Assembly (NCBI GenBank): GCA_029012525.1
Contig: JAQXMG010000059.1
Location: forward strand, 1-34,878
DNA: 34,878 nucleotides
Source of the DNA: a bacterium
GTDB lineage: Bacteria; Bacillota_I; Bacilli_A; RF39; UBA660
Direction: 5' to 3'
The notes beneath the pieces were generated by a model, which saw nothing but the letters and a program-made list of their open reading frames with translations, did no database searches and was not told where the DNA came from. The translations under genes were made by a program, and so were the position numbers. Every line of letters begins with the position of its first letter. Position 1 is the stretch's first letter. Below are positions 16,801 through 24,518 of the stretch, in pieces.

Positions 16801-19800
16801 ACTGTTACAACAGAATTATTATTTTCTTCAGTACCAGTATTAGCAGCATTACCACCACCGAATATGTGATTTGAAACTTTTGTTGTTCCGGTAACATTTA
16901 ATACTGAATTGCCACTTACTATAGCACTTTGTCCATTGCCACCACCATAAATACTACCATATACGTTTGAATTTGATACTGTAACATCGGTATTTCTATT
17001 AACACCAGCTTCATTTCCTCCACCAAATATATCCTTGCTTATATTAGATGATGTGATATTTAATTTTGTTTCTCCAACTTGAGCTTTGTTACCACCACCA
17101 TAGATAGTATCAATAGTACTATCTGTAATTACTAAATCTGTTTTGTTAACATTTCCTCCTAAGTTGTTACCACCATATATAGTTCCAATAGTAGATGTAC
17201 TTTGTACATTTATATTTGTTTGTTCAACAGTTCCACTACTATTTGAACCACCATATAAATTGTTTATTTTACTATTTTCAACATTGATTTGTGTTGTTGT
17301 AACATCAGCTTTGTTACCACCACCAAAAACGTTTTCTATTTCATTAGTTATATCTTTTATTAAAATATCACTTTCAGTTGCTACAGCCTCATTACCACCA
17401 CCATAGATAGTATTTATAGTTCCATCTGTTACATCAATATCAGATTTTGTAACAATTCCTCCCAAATTATTACCACCATAGATAGTATTTACAACACCAC
17501 CGGTTATATTTATATCTGTTAAAGGTACATTACCTAGAGTATTTGAACCACCATAGATATTACCACAGTTTCCTGATGTTAAATTTATATTTGTTTTTGT
17601 AGTTATATTAGCTTCTTCACCACCACCAAATACATTTGTTATTGTAGCTCCTTGAATATTTACATTTGTTTCGTTTGTTACTGCTTTTTTACCGCCACCA
17701 TAAATTGTTGCTGCAGTTCCTGTTATAGCATTAATATTGGATGTTTCAAGACTTCCACCAAGATTATTTCCACCATATATAGTTTCAACATTACTGCCTT
17801 GTAGATTTATATTACTTTGTCTAACATTTCCACTACTATTTGAACCACCAAATACTATTTGAGGATTATCTCCATTAAGTTCTATATTTGTTTCATTTAA
17901 AACATCAGCTGCATTACCACCGCCATAGATAGTATCTACTGATGAACCATTTATATAAACGTTAGTAGTTGTTGTTGTAGCGATATTTCCTCCTCCATAA
18001 ATTGTTTCTATATCACCATTATTTAGAATAACATTACTTACATTTGTTGTTCCTCCCAAATTATTACCACCATAGACATTGTTTGCTGTTCCACTTTCTA
18101 TTAAGACATTGGTTTCCAAAACATCTCCAAGTTTATTTGAACCGCCAAAAAGATTTTCTGTTATGTTAGAACCATCAAGTTTTACATTTGTTTCATTAGC
18201 TCCAGCTTCATTTGAACCACCATAAACATTATTTGCTGTTCCTCCATAAAGATTAACATGTGTTGTTAAAACTCCAGTTTTGTTTCCTCCTCCATATATA
18301 TTAGTACAAACTCCATCGTTTAAATTAACAGTTACTATACCATTTGGTGTGCCTGATGTATCATTTCCACCATAAACATTTGTGATTATACCATTATTTA
18401 TATCGACATCTACATTACCACAAACATATGGTATTATATCGCTACTTCCTTCTCCACCACCAAATACATTTGTTATATTTCCATTATTTACTACTACTTT
18501 TGTATTGTAACTAGATACACTTGTAGTTTGAGATGTTCCATTAACACTACCATATGCACTTCCACCATATACACTATTTATAGTAGGTCCAGATGTTTCG
18601 GTTCCTATTGTTACATTTACATCTTCAGTTACAAATGTTCCAATATTATTTTGATTTAAATAACCACCTTTACCACCACCATATACTGAGCCTCTTACTT
18701 CTCCTCCAAGTATATTAACATTTGTCTTGCCATATACAGTTCCAAGTTCATTACTTCCACCATAAATAGAGTTATTAATAATTCCATCTGTCATAGTAAT
18801 AGTTACATTAGCTTTGGTTGTAGAATTACCTGCGCCATTATTGTTTCCACCACCATATACTGAATCATCTATTTGACCACCATTTATCTTTATTATAGTT
18901 GTTGTTGAGTTTTGTGATGATACAACTCCTGTTGCACCATAATTTCCACCACCATATACTGAGCCTCTAATATGACACATATCATTAATTATAATATATG
19001 AATTATCATTTGATCCTATTGTTGATGAACCTTGTTTTCCATTTCCAATACCAAATACACTTCCAGATTCTGCTCCATATAATTTATTTTGATTATTTAC
19101 AAGAGTTTCATCTCCTATTTCTGCTACTCCTCCGATATAAATATAGCTACTACCATTAAGTTTACCATCACCTTCACTTGCTTCATAACCATTTGATCCG
19201 CCAAATACAGAATATAAAACTTTTCCTCCAGTTATTTGAACAATTCTATTACCATATGTTGCCGTTTGTCCTGCTCCTGATGTTATCATTGATACTTCTC
19301 CACCTGTCATATATATATACGTATCATTGTAATTACTTCTTGAACTACTTGTTAAGGGTCCTCCGATTAAGTTGTAAATGCTTCCACCTTCTACAACTAT
19401 TTTTCTTGCTGCATAGTGTGTTCCACCCATTCTTCCACCAACATATATACCGGCTGTATAATCAGTTTTACCTTGTCCATATATACCACTTTTAACTGTT
19501 AATGAAAAAAGTATTCCTTCATCGCTATCTGAATAATAGTTATCATTCCATGCTCCACAAGCACAATAATATAAAATCAAATTATTGTTATTATCTGTTA
19601 CTCTATCATAATCATTTCCATAAATCGCTTCTGCCTTTATATATATATTTTGATGGCTTGAATTTTGATTACTAGTATTTGTTATAGACATAGTTTGGTA
19701 ATATCCACTTTCAATAATAAATCTATATTTTGTCAAAGAAGTTCTACTTCCAACATTACTTGTTGTATTATTTCCACCTAATATAGATCTAAATGTAGCA

Positions 19801-21314
19801 TAGTTACTTTGTTTTTCTATTCCTCTTCCTATTTTTACATTTTGATAGTTACCATAAAAATATCCAGTTGCTGTAGTACTAGATGATGGTGAATTATTTA
19901 AAGTATAATTTTGTCCTGATGATATTGTTATATATTCAATTCTTGTTGCATTATAGCATTTTACATATGTTCTTGAAATATTCCAAGTCGGATTATAATT
20001 TGTACCATTATCTATTCCTCTTAATGTAAATGGTTTATCATGGCTACCCCAAGAATCACTTCTACTTTGTGTCATAACTAAAATATTAGTATCTCTTGTT
20101 ACAAGATAATAATAATCATCATCTATATTTAGTTTATTTTCAATTCCATTTGCATCATAATAGTTTATAAGTTCATAAACACTACATGTACTATAATTAC
20201 AGTTACCACTTAATTTATTACCATCTTCATCATAATAGTCTGACATATCACTTTGATTTGTAATTTCTTTTAACCTGTAAAATCCTGACATATTAGAATT
20301 TTTATCAAATGAATTGTAGTATGTTTCGTTAACACTTGTAGGTTCTAAAGTGGATGGTATATCAACAATTTGCATTCTATTATTTTGCAATTCGTAGTAA
20401 TCTTTTTCCTCATCATAAATATCGCTTTCTACTTCTTCATAATAAGTACAACCGCCCCAAGTTCTACATCTACAGTTTCTGTTAGTAAGACTTCCATTTG
20501 CATTATACATGTTAGCACAACTGCTACCATTTGCTACTAAAACGCTATTATAATAATTGCCTACCAAATCATATCTATATTCAATTTCATAAGCTTTAAT
20601 TTCTTTCATTCCCGCATTATCTAAAGTATTTATTGCAGTACTCCATGCTGTTGAACCAAGTAACACTTTATTAGCACTTACATAACTGGCATTAAATGTA
20701 ATTGTTATATCATTTGGAAGTCCATTACTATTGTACGTCACAGGTATTTTTGCGTATCTTACATAATATGTATTATCAAAGCTTAGTTCAACGTTTTCAT
20801 AATTTGTTATCCATCCATTAAAAGCTAAATCGTTTGGAATATCTGCAAAAGGATTATCTATTAATTCCAATAAAACGTAATCATCAAGCTTTGATTCTGT
20901 TTCATTATCTAATACATTTAATATTTTGTAATATATATACTTACTTTGTCTTTCGTTTAATCCAACATAACTTTTTTCATTATATATTAAGTCTTGACTA
21001 TCATAAGTAATATTTAATCTAACTAAATTTTTATTACTATATATTTTTTTATCTTCAGTTGTAGGGAGCGTGCCATCATTATCTGTATAATTTAAACCAG
21101 TATAATAATACCAATCTCTCATATCATCATTAACATATACAGTATCTCCAGATACCCCACTATTTATACTATTGGGATTTGTTACATAATCTCCATATGT
21201 TTTAAAGAAAGTAGTAACTAGAATAATTAATAAAGAAAATACTGGAAGTGTAAAAATTATTTTAAGTTTAATATTTGGACTTAATTTTTTTATTTTTTTT
21301 ATTAACTTTTTCAT
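13896..21314 (-). CDS. Giant surface protein with GGN-repeat beta-solenoid
   Basis: This 2472-residue protein has a basic N-terminus and one hydrophobic segment (about 19-38), followed by TYGDYVTNPNSINSG, similar to the SipW-type region of its neighbours. Residues about 60-690 are Tyr/Asn-rich and unassigned. About 700-1610 contain some 30 units of roughly 25 residues, each with (V/I)(Y/F)GG(G/S/N)N followed by short strands such as TNVNI, typical of a right-handed beta-helix. The last 860 residues look like several beta-sandwich segments. No LPXTG motif, C-terminal membrane helix or known anchor is seen; it ends KYIFIK. It is likely a secreted adhesin or matrix protein (inference). An AGGTAGGTGA site precedes the ATG. 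It lies in operon B after two secreted-protein genes. Confidence 0.8.
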   Translation of the reverse strand: MKKLIKKIKKLSPNIKLKIIFTLPVFSLLIILVTTFFKTYGDYVTNPNSINSGVSGDTVYVNDDMRDWYYYTGLNYTDNDGTLPTTEDKKIYSNKNLVRLNITYDSQDLIYNEKSYVGLNERQSKYIYYKILNVLDNETESKLDDYVLLELIDNPFADIPNDLAFNGWITNYENVELSFDNTYYVRYAKIPVTYNSNGLPNDITITFNASYVSANKVLLGSTAWSTAINTLDNAGMKEIKAYEIEYRYDLVGNYYNSVLVANGSSCANMYNANGSLTNRNCRCRTWGGCTYYEEVESDIYDEEKDYYELQNNRMQIVDIPSTLEPTSVNETYYNSFDKNSNMSGFYRLKEITNQSDMSDYYDEDGNKLSGNCNYSTCSVYELINYYDANGIENKLNIDDDYYYLVTRDTNILVMTQSRSDSWGSHDKPFTLRGIDNGTNYNPTWNISRTYVKCYNATRIEYITISSGQNYTLNNSPSSSTTATGYFYGNYQNVKIGRGIEKQSNYATFRSILGGNNTTSNVGSRTSLTKYRFIIESGYYQTMSITNTSNQNSSHQNIYIKAEAIYGNDYDRVTDNNNNLILYYCACGAWNDNYYSDSDEGILFSLTVKSGIYGQGKTDYTAGIYVGGRMGGTHYAARKIVVEGGSIYNLIGGPLTSSSRSNYNDTYIYMTGGEVSMITSGAGQTATYGNRIVQITGGKVLYSVFGGSNGYEASEGDGKLNGSSYIYIGGVAEIGDETLVNNQNKLYGAESGSVFGIGNGKQGSSTIGSNDNSYIIINDMCHIRGSVYGGGNYGATGVVSSQNSTTTIIKINGGQIDDSVYGGGNNNGAGNSTTKANVTITMTDGIINNSIYGGSNELGTVYGKTNVNILGGEVRGSVYGGGKGGYLNQNNIGTFVTEDVNVTIGTETSGPTINSVYGGSAYGSVNGTSQTTSVSSYNTKVVVNNGNITNVFGGGEGSSDIIPYVCGNVDVDINNGIITNVYGGNDTSGTPNGIVTVNLNDGVCTNIYGGGNKTGVLTTHVNLYGGTANNVYGGSNEAGANETNVKLDGSNITENLFGGSNKLGDVLETNVLIESGTANNVYGGNNLGGTTNVSNVILNNGDIETIYGGGNIATTTTTNVYINGSSVDTIYGGGNAADVLNETNIELNGDNPQIVFGGSNSSGNVRQSNINLQGSNVETIYGGNNLGGSLETSNINAITGTAATIYGGGKKAVTNETNVNIQGATITNVFGGGEEANITTKTNINLTSGNCGNIYGGSNTLGNVPLTDINITGGVVNTIYGGNNLGGIVTKSDIDVTDGTINTIYGGGNEAVATESDILIKDITNEIENVFGGGNKADVTTTQINVENSKINNLYGGSNSSGTVEQTNINVQSTSTIGTIYGGNNLGGNVNKTDLVITDSTIDTIYGGGNKAQVGETKLNITSSNISKDIFGGGNEAGVNRNTDVTVSNSNVYGSIYGGGNGQSAIVSGNSVLNVTGTTKVSNHIFGGGNAANTGTEENNNSVVTVNITGSEVGGNVYGGANTAKVYGITNLNIGYVTSSVENLEKGNIIIDGTVFGGGEANASGSTEYDFSFISVTTGINMNLNAEGHDKYEIKGSIFGSGNASSSGGYSYINISNYGTKENPMKNISIQRSDIVTISNSYIELNGATDRTNEYSNVLFSLSRIGHLKIKNNTNIYLVNGTNMLQKFSSLVDIDGEENLSQVVIDDNGNVTKNVDNRIYIWEGKNINIAENESVSAYGKVSGMTFFGLYNHDRNGNIETAMYDSQYNSLDSVSSNDIYYFSDGSYVLGLHETNHDITVNGFYTNYENEDNQGTIIQKYINPTPDDANYYMWVVGEVVASYEIDLIASKYSTLGAVELPLINFSTPNTVFTVVGFSYSELDQDVTLTDSNDIPRISDEADTKMSLVMESSNTGWMNYGKTTFYTDDANSNPYSGSTSYYSENSSTVPSLLFYLYHSKNLQTEKNMGSVTISLQVSTPISPIENKVERLNIVVHLQRALYQTNEYEGAISAGRKYDLFATTATNVTTTSSISTYYSLYAESERNLYKDGYHHVLVSSFSLPVNTRITMIDYADMENPEYYYYVVSQDDYDSSLEEYNNYSEVSYEFSKFIKMGSNSTTNNFNESEKQNIYYHEDIKKALEEFVFIIDFSESNITEDKLNETLLIELRDGNNQVLIGVLGIQQRVMGYSLYKDTNALIKVDAELDKDRMYVGHKNDITVTLSFTQTKLSSGIVVQDTNYYEKKLGLKISLKDQNGNKVNGYDLMGTFIIYNGISYSPRMDGSYRISVADKVSNVQSILTFDTTNSSLSSGLYTIVIESFGSGDGIYYGLTSSDTKEINLEIVNAIYGLNVTADETQITIDKTTGKNLNDSTSSVFNIKYASGLSNPNLRISLKRRNYDSIYSTNYDLVDLKDYISDNLSSTNNEYEYLVTDSIPASLNYYIHFKENLTTGTYKLYFSLYDGNNYIGDVYKYIFIK
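16490..19215 (-). repeat. GGN-repeat coding array
   Basis: This is the coding region of about 30 degenerate units of 72-90 bases. Each carries plus-strand ccaccaccata or a close variant, the reverse complement of the Tyr-Gly-Gly codons. The repeat is visible mainly at protein level. Confidence 0.85.
16960..18160 (-). repeat. Four-fold superrepeat of about 300 bases
   Basis: Sixteen consecutive units fall in four blocks of the same order: GGSNxxG, GGNNLGG, GGGNxA-like, then a GGG(N/E)xA-like unit, with Phe instead of Tyr in three of the blocks. The plus-strand element coding NNLGG starts at 17155, 17458, 17755 and 18052, so the period is 303, 297 and 297 bases. Confidence 0.8.
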
Positions 21315-21343
21315 AGTTCACCTACCTTTTCTTATTTTTTTTA

Positions 21344-22354
21344 TTATGCCGGATTTGTTGATAATTTTAATGTTAATTTAGCATCTCCAACTGATGCTTC
21401 ATTTTCACAATCAACATCTTGTCCTTCTATCCAGATATATATTCTTATTTTACTTACCCCACTTGGTAAATCAAATATTTTTTCATAGCTATCTCTATTT
21501 GTTTTAGTTGCATAATCTATATCTACTTTTTTAAATTTTGTACTATTTTTTTCTTCCGTTGCTTCGCTTAATGAAATATTATCTTCTCTTGTTATTTCAT
21601 CCGTTACGCCATCATAATTTATTTTTGCTCCATTCTCTTTAGTAGTTACAATACCATATGTATTAAGAGCATTAAAAACTCCTCCATCAGTATGAGTATC
21701 ATAATTTGGTTCCCAAATATATGGCTTTGTTGCGTTTTTTAATGCTTGAGATATTAAATAGTTTGTTTCTTTAGGTACATTTCCTTCATTTAAAAAAGCA
21801 ATTCTAAAAGCATTTTCAATACCGACTGTTTTTTCACCATTAAAAGTAACTCCAGAATCTGTTGTCAGATATAAATTTTGAGGAGATGATGTTCTTAAAA
21901 ATATATCAAACACAATAAATTTACCACTGCTTAAAACACCATATCCAAATTCTTCAATGCTTCTTGTTGTTGTTAATAAAAAATTTCCATTTATATCATC
22001 ATTTGTTGCAATTCCATGATACAATTTTAAGAAACCATTTTCATCGATAAATCCTCCTGTTGATACAGGTTCTAAATAAAGAGGTATTTGATTTGTACTT
22101 GTTTGATAAGTTGTATCTTTAACTTCAATAAGTTCACTTGTTGTAATAGATGCTTTCCAGTTTAGTGCATCTGCTGATATATCTATTCCTCCAACTGTTG
22201 CAACCTTTATATCAAGAGAATCAATTGTAACCATTCTATTCGCAGAAAACCAAGCATATGATGATGCTGAAAAAAGTAATAATGTTCCAAGCATCAATAA
22301 TAATAGTAAAAATAATCTGTTTTTTTCCTTCTTTTCTTCTTTATATTCTTTCAT
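21344..22354 (-). CDS. Large TasA-like secreted protein, paralogue of 8649-9755
   Basis: This 336-residue protein has a Lys/Glu-rich start, a Leu-rich segment (about 14-30) and SSYAWFSANRMVTIDSLDI, a SipW-type signal. It aligns with the protein at 8649-9755 almost end to end: LEPVST, LLTTTRS, GKFIVFDIFLR, YIWEPNYDTH, DYATKTN and the C-terminal IEGQDVDCENEASVG. It lacks the extra Cys-containing insert. It is probably a fibre or matrix subunit. A GAGGT site precedes the ATG, 9 bases after the upstream gene, so it is the second gene of operon B. It lies directly before the giant protein gene, which suggests joint assembly. Confidence 0.8.
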   Translation of the reverse strand: MKEYKEEKKEKNRLFLLLLLMLGTLLLFSASSYAWFSANRMVTIDSLDIKVATVGGIDISADALNWKASITTSELIEVKDTTYQTSTNQIPLYLEPVSTGGFIDENGFLKLYHGIATNDDINGNFLLTTTRSIEEFGYGVLSSGKFIVFDIFLRTSSPQNLYLTTDSGVTFNGEKTVGIENAFRIAFLNEGNVPKETNYLISQALKNATKPYIWEPNYDTHTDGGVFNALNTYGIVTTKENGAKINYDGVTDEITREDNISLSEATEEKNSTKFKKVDIDYATKTNRDSYEKIFDLPSGVSKIRIYIWIEGQDVDCENEASVGDAKLTLKLSTNPA

Positions 22355-22363
22355 AATTACCTC

Positions 22364-23062
22364 TTAATCAACAAAATGTTCATCCCTTATTTTAATATGC
22401 AATTTTATTTCTCCACCTAAAATATCATCAAGGCAATCAGGATCATCACCTTCAAGCCATATAACAATCGTATACTTATCAACTTCATTTGGATTAAATA
22501 ATCTTCTTTGTCTAACAAATGCTTTATCTTTGCTATAAAAAGGAATTGTATTTTCTTCTGGTAGACCTGTTATATTATTTATTTTAGCATAAATTGTTTT
22601 TTCACCATTTTCATAAACCATTACCCTTAATGCTTCATCAACATTTTTTATAACATCATCTATATAAAGTTCAGTCCAATAATCTACTACATCTTCTCCC
22701 ACATTTTCAACATAGTAAGTATATGCTATATAATTGTTTCCATTATGACTGCCGTCTTTTTCATTATCAATATTACTTGGTATCCAATCAACTGATATAT
22801 TATCCAAAAAATCTATTTTACCTGCACTTAATTTAACTTGTGGTTCTTTATATCTTATATCTTCATATAATACTAAATTTTGTTTTAAAGTTGTATTCTT
22901 ATCCAAACTTATTGTAAAACGTCCTCCATTATATGTTACTTCTAATATAAAATAAAGAATAATTAGAAAAATTAGTAAAAATAACAAAATCCATTTAGCT
23001 TTTTGATAAAACTTTTTTCTCGTTTTAATTCTATTTGCTTTTACTAATACTTCTTTAGCCAT
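22364..23062 (-). CDS. Membrane-anchored or secreted protein with WxEGxDxDC tail
   Basis: This 232-residue protein has a basic cytosolic start, one membrane segment (about 24-42) and an extracellular beta-rich part. The C-terminus carries IWLEGDDPDCLDDILGG, matching the WxEGxDxDC motif of the two large TasA-like proteins. There is no SipW-type YAWF motif, and the single hydrophobic segment may be an uncleaved anchor. The ATG at 23062 follows GGAGAG; a longer ORF to 23128 runs through the promoter and is rejected. It is first in operon B, read from the promoter at 23097-23125. It could be the base or anchor of the assembled structure (inference). Confidence 0.7.
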   Translation of the reverse strand: MAKEVLVKANRIKTRKKFYQKAKWILLFLLIFLIILYFILEVTYNGGRFTISLDKNTTLKQNLVLYEDIRYKEPQVKLSAGKIDFLDNISVDWIPSNIDNEKDGSHNGNNYIAYTYYVENVGEDVVDYWTELYIDDVIKNVDEALRVMVYENGEKTIYAKINNITGLPEENTIPFYSKDKAFVRQRRLFNPNEVDKYTIVIWLEGDDPDCLDDILGGEIKLHIKIRDEHFVD

Positions 23063-23096
23063 ATATGCTCTCCTATCATTATATATTATAAATATA

Positions 23097-23125
23097 ATAA
23101 TACCATAAAATATGACAAAAAACAA
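23097..23125 (-). promoter_or_regulatory. Promoter for operon B
   Basis: On the minus strand: TTGTTT (23120-23125), 17 bases, TATTAT (23097-23102), 35 bases upstream of the ATG. Other AT-rich -10 candidates overlap it. Confidence 0.5.
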
Positions 23126-23143
23126 CATTTATAAAAGTCTTTG

Positions 23144-23166
23144 TATTTACATATTTTTTGTAAATA
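23144..23166. promoter_or_regulatory. Inverted repeat in divergent promoter region
   Basis: TATTTACA and TGTAAATA (23144-23151 and 23159-23166) form an 8-bp inverted repeat with a 7-base centre. TTTACAT recurs at 23179-23185 and 23202-23208. The site lies between two divergent promoters and could be an operator. No regulator is identified. Confidence 0.35.
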
Positions 23167-23190
23167 AAATGTCATAAATTTACATAATAA

Positions 23191-23220
23191 TTGTCTTATT
23201 GTTTACATTAATTGTATAAT
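23191..23220 (+). promoter_or_regulatory. Promoter for the plus-strand TasA-like gene
   Basis: TTGTCT (23191-23196), 18 bases, TATAAT (23215-23220), followed by AAGGAGGGAT before the ATG at 23254. Confidence 0.55.
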
Positions 23221-23253
23221 AATAATGTAAGAATATATAAGGAGGGATAAATA

Positions 23254-23847
23254 ATGATTAAAATTAAAAAATTTAGATTATTAATCGCATTTATTTCTCT
23301 TTTAATGTGTTTAACATTTATACAAGACACTTATGCCAAATATGTTAACAATGTAAATGGTGAAGCCAATCTTACAATTGCAAGATGGAAAATACTTGTT
23401 AATAATGAAGATATTACAACTGGTTCTTTAGCACAAGAAGTTATAACTCCAGTTTTTAGTGGTACTGATTATATAAAAAGTGATGTTATAGCTCCTACAT
23501 CAACTGGTTATTTTGATATTATTATAGATGCCAAAGATACTGATGTTTCATTTAACTATACTATAACTGTAAACACTTCTTCAGAAAGTAGTGTAACAGA
23601 TCTTGTTACAACAGGTTATTCTATAAATGATGGTGAAGTTATTAATTTTGAAAATTATAATGAAAATATAACGGGTACTATAGATTATAATACAATAGAT
23701 ATTACAACAATTAGAGTATATGTAATGTGGAATGATAGTGATTCTAATAATATGGATAATAATGCAGATACAATTGCTGCAACAACTGAAGAAAGTAAAG
23801 CTTTGTTAAATGTATCACTTTCATTTATTCAAAATAAAGGAGAATAA
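23254..23847 (+). CDS. TasA-like secreted protein, only plus-strand gene
   Basis: This 197-residue protein has a membrane segment (about 9-24) and then DTYAKYVNNVNGEANLTIARW, a SipW-type signal. The mature part shares IARWKILVNN and APTSTGYFDIIIDAKDTDV with the protein at 11041-11610, so the two are paralogues. It is probably an extracellular beta-sandwich subunit. It has its own promoter, an AAGGAGGG site and a hairpin terminator, and is divergent from operon B. Opposite regulation from the shared 190-base region is possible. Directly after its stop, AAAGGAG is followed by ATG GTA TAA, an apparent start with nothing behind it. Confidence 0.78.
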   Translation: MIKIKKFRLLIAFISLLMCLTFIQDTYAKYVNNVNGEANLTIARWKILVNNEDITTGSLAQEVITPVFSGTDYIKSDVIAPTSTGYFDIIIDAKDTDVSFNYTITVNTSSESSVTDLVTTGYSINDGEVINFENYNENITGTIDYNTIDITTIRVYVMWNDSDSNNMDNNADTIAATTEESKALLNVSLSFIQNKGE

Positions 23848-23861
23848 TATGGTATAAAAAT

Positions 23862-23893
23862 AAAAATACGAAAATTGAAATTCGTATTTTTTT
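23862..23893. terminator. Bidirectional terminator between convergent genes
   Basis: A 9-bp stem AAATACGAA/TTCGTATTT (23864-23872 and 23881-23889) has T runs on both strands. It serves the plus-strand gene ending at 23847 and the minus-strand operon A ending at 23913. Confidence 0.8.
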
Positions 23894-23912
23894 ATTATCT
23901 TATTTTATTTTA

Positions 23913-24518
23913 TTATTCTTCAACTTGTACAGCAGTTATTTTAACAACTAAGCTTATACTTGGAACACTTGGATTACTTTTTTTAAAAAGATATGCTTTA
24001 TTACCCCAATATGTATCTTCATCATCATCACCACTTTCATAAGGCCATGTAACTGATAAAGAAAATTCTCCCGTTCCACCATGTGATTCCATTAATTGAT
24101 TATCCGTATTAAAAACAACTTTAAATGGATAGTCATTAGCTAATTTGTTTGATAATTCTTCACTTGTAAGAAGAGGTCCTGTTTGATATATATCTCCTAA
24201 AATAGAAGCACTAATTATTTCATATGAAAAATTTGCTCTTGTCTCACTATTATTTGTGGCAGTTATTTTTTGAAGATAGTCAGTCATACCAGGATATAAT
24301 TCTGTTATATCAAAATTTATTTCTTGTGAAAGCTCTGTACTTCCAACTGTAAATGATACATTCCAAGCTTTTACATGAGCTGTTATATTTGAATCAACCT
24401 TTGTTGTGTAAACAAACCACGCAAAAACATTTGTTGACAAAAGAAAGAATAAAAGTAGTATAGTTGATAATTTAGTTTTTTTGAATACTCTTTTTATTAT
24501 TTCTAATACATCTTTCAT
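23913..24518 (-). CDS. TasA-like secreted protein, SipW substrate
   Basis: This 201-residue protein has a basic start, a Leu-rich segment (18-32) and STNVFAWFVYTTKVDSNITAHV, a SipW-type signal. The mature part has blocks typical of camelysin/TasA-like beta-sandwiches: WNVSFTVG, INFDITELYPGMTDYLQKI and NNSETRANFSYEI. It also carries an acidic ESGDDDEDTY loop that might bind metal. It is the last gene of operon A, coupled by TAATG to the SipW peptidase directly upstream, a classic enzyme-substrate pair. The terminator is shared with the convergent gene. Confidence 0.8.
   Translation of the reverse strand: MKDVLEIIKRVFKKTKLSTILLLFFLLSTNVFAWFVYTTKVDSNITAHVKAWNVSFTVGSTELSQEINFDITELYPGMTDYLQKITATNNSETRANFSYEIISASILGDIYQTGPLLTSEELSNKLANDYPFKVVFNTDNQLMESHGGTGEFSLSVTWPYESGDDDEDTYWGNKAYLFKKSNPSVPSISLVVKITAVQVEE

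Noticed and set aside
16490..19215. Regularly spaced short repeats suggesting a CRISPR array
   Set aside because: The repeats are codons for GGN motifs within one long open frame; they are degenerate, and spacing follows protein units.
19178..19495. Plus-strand ORFs of 60-190 codons opposite the large genes
   Set aside because: They are Leu/Tyr/His-rich reverse frames of repetitive coding sequence, without ribosome sites or family motifs.
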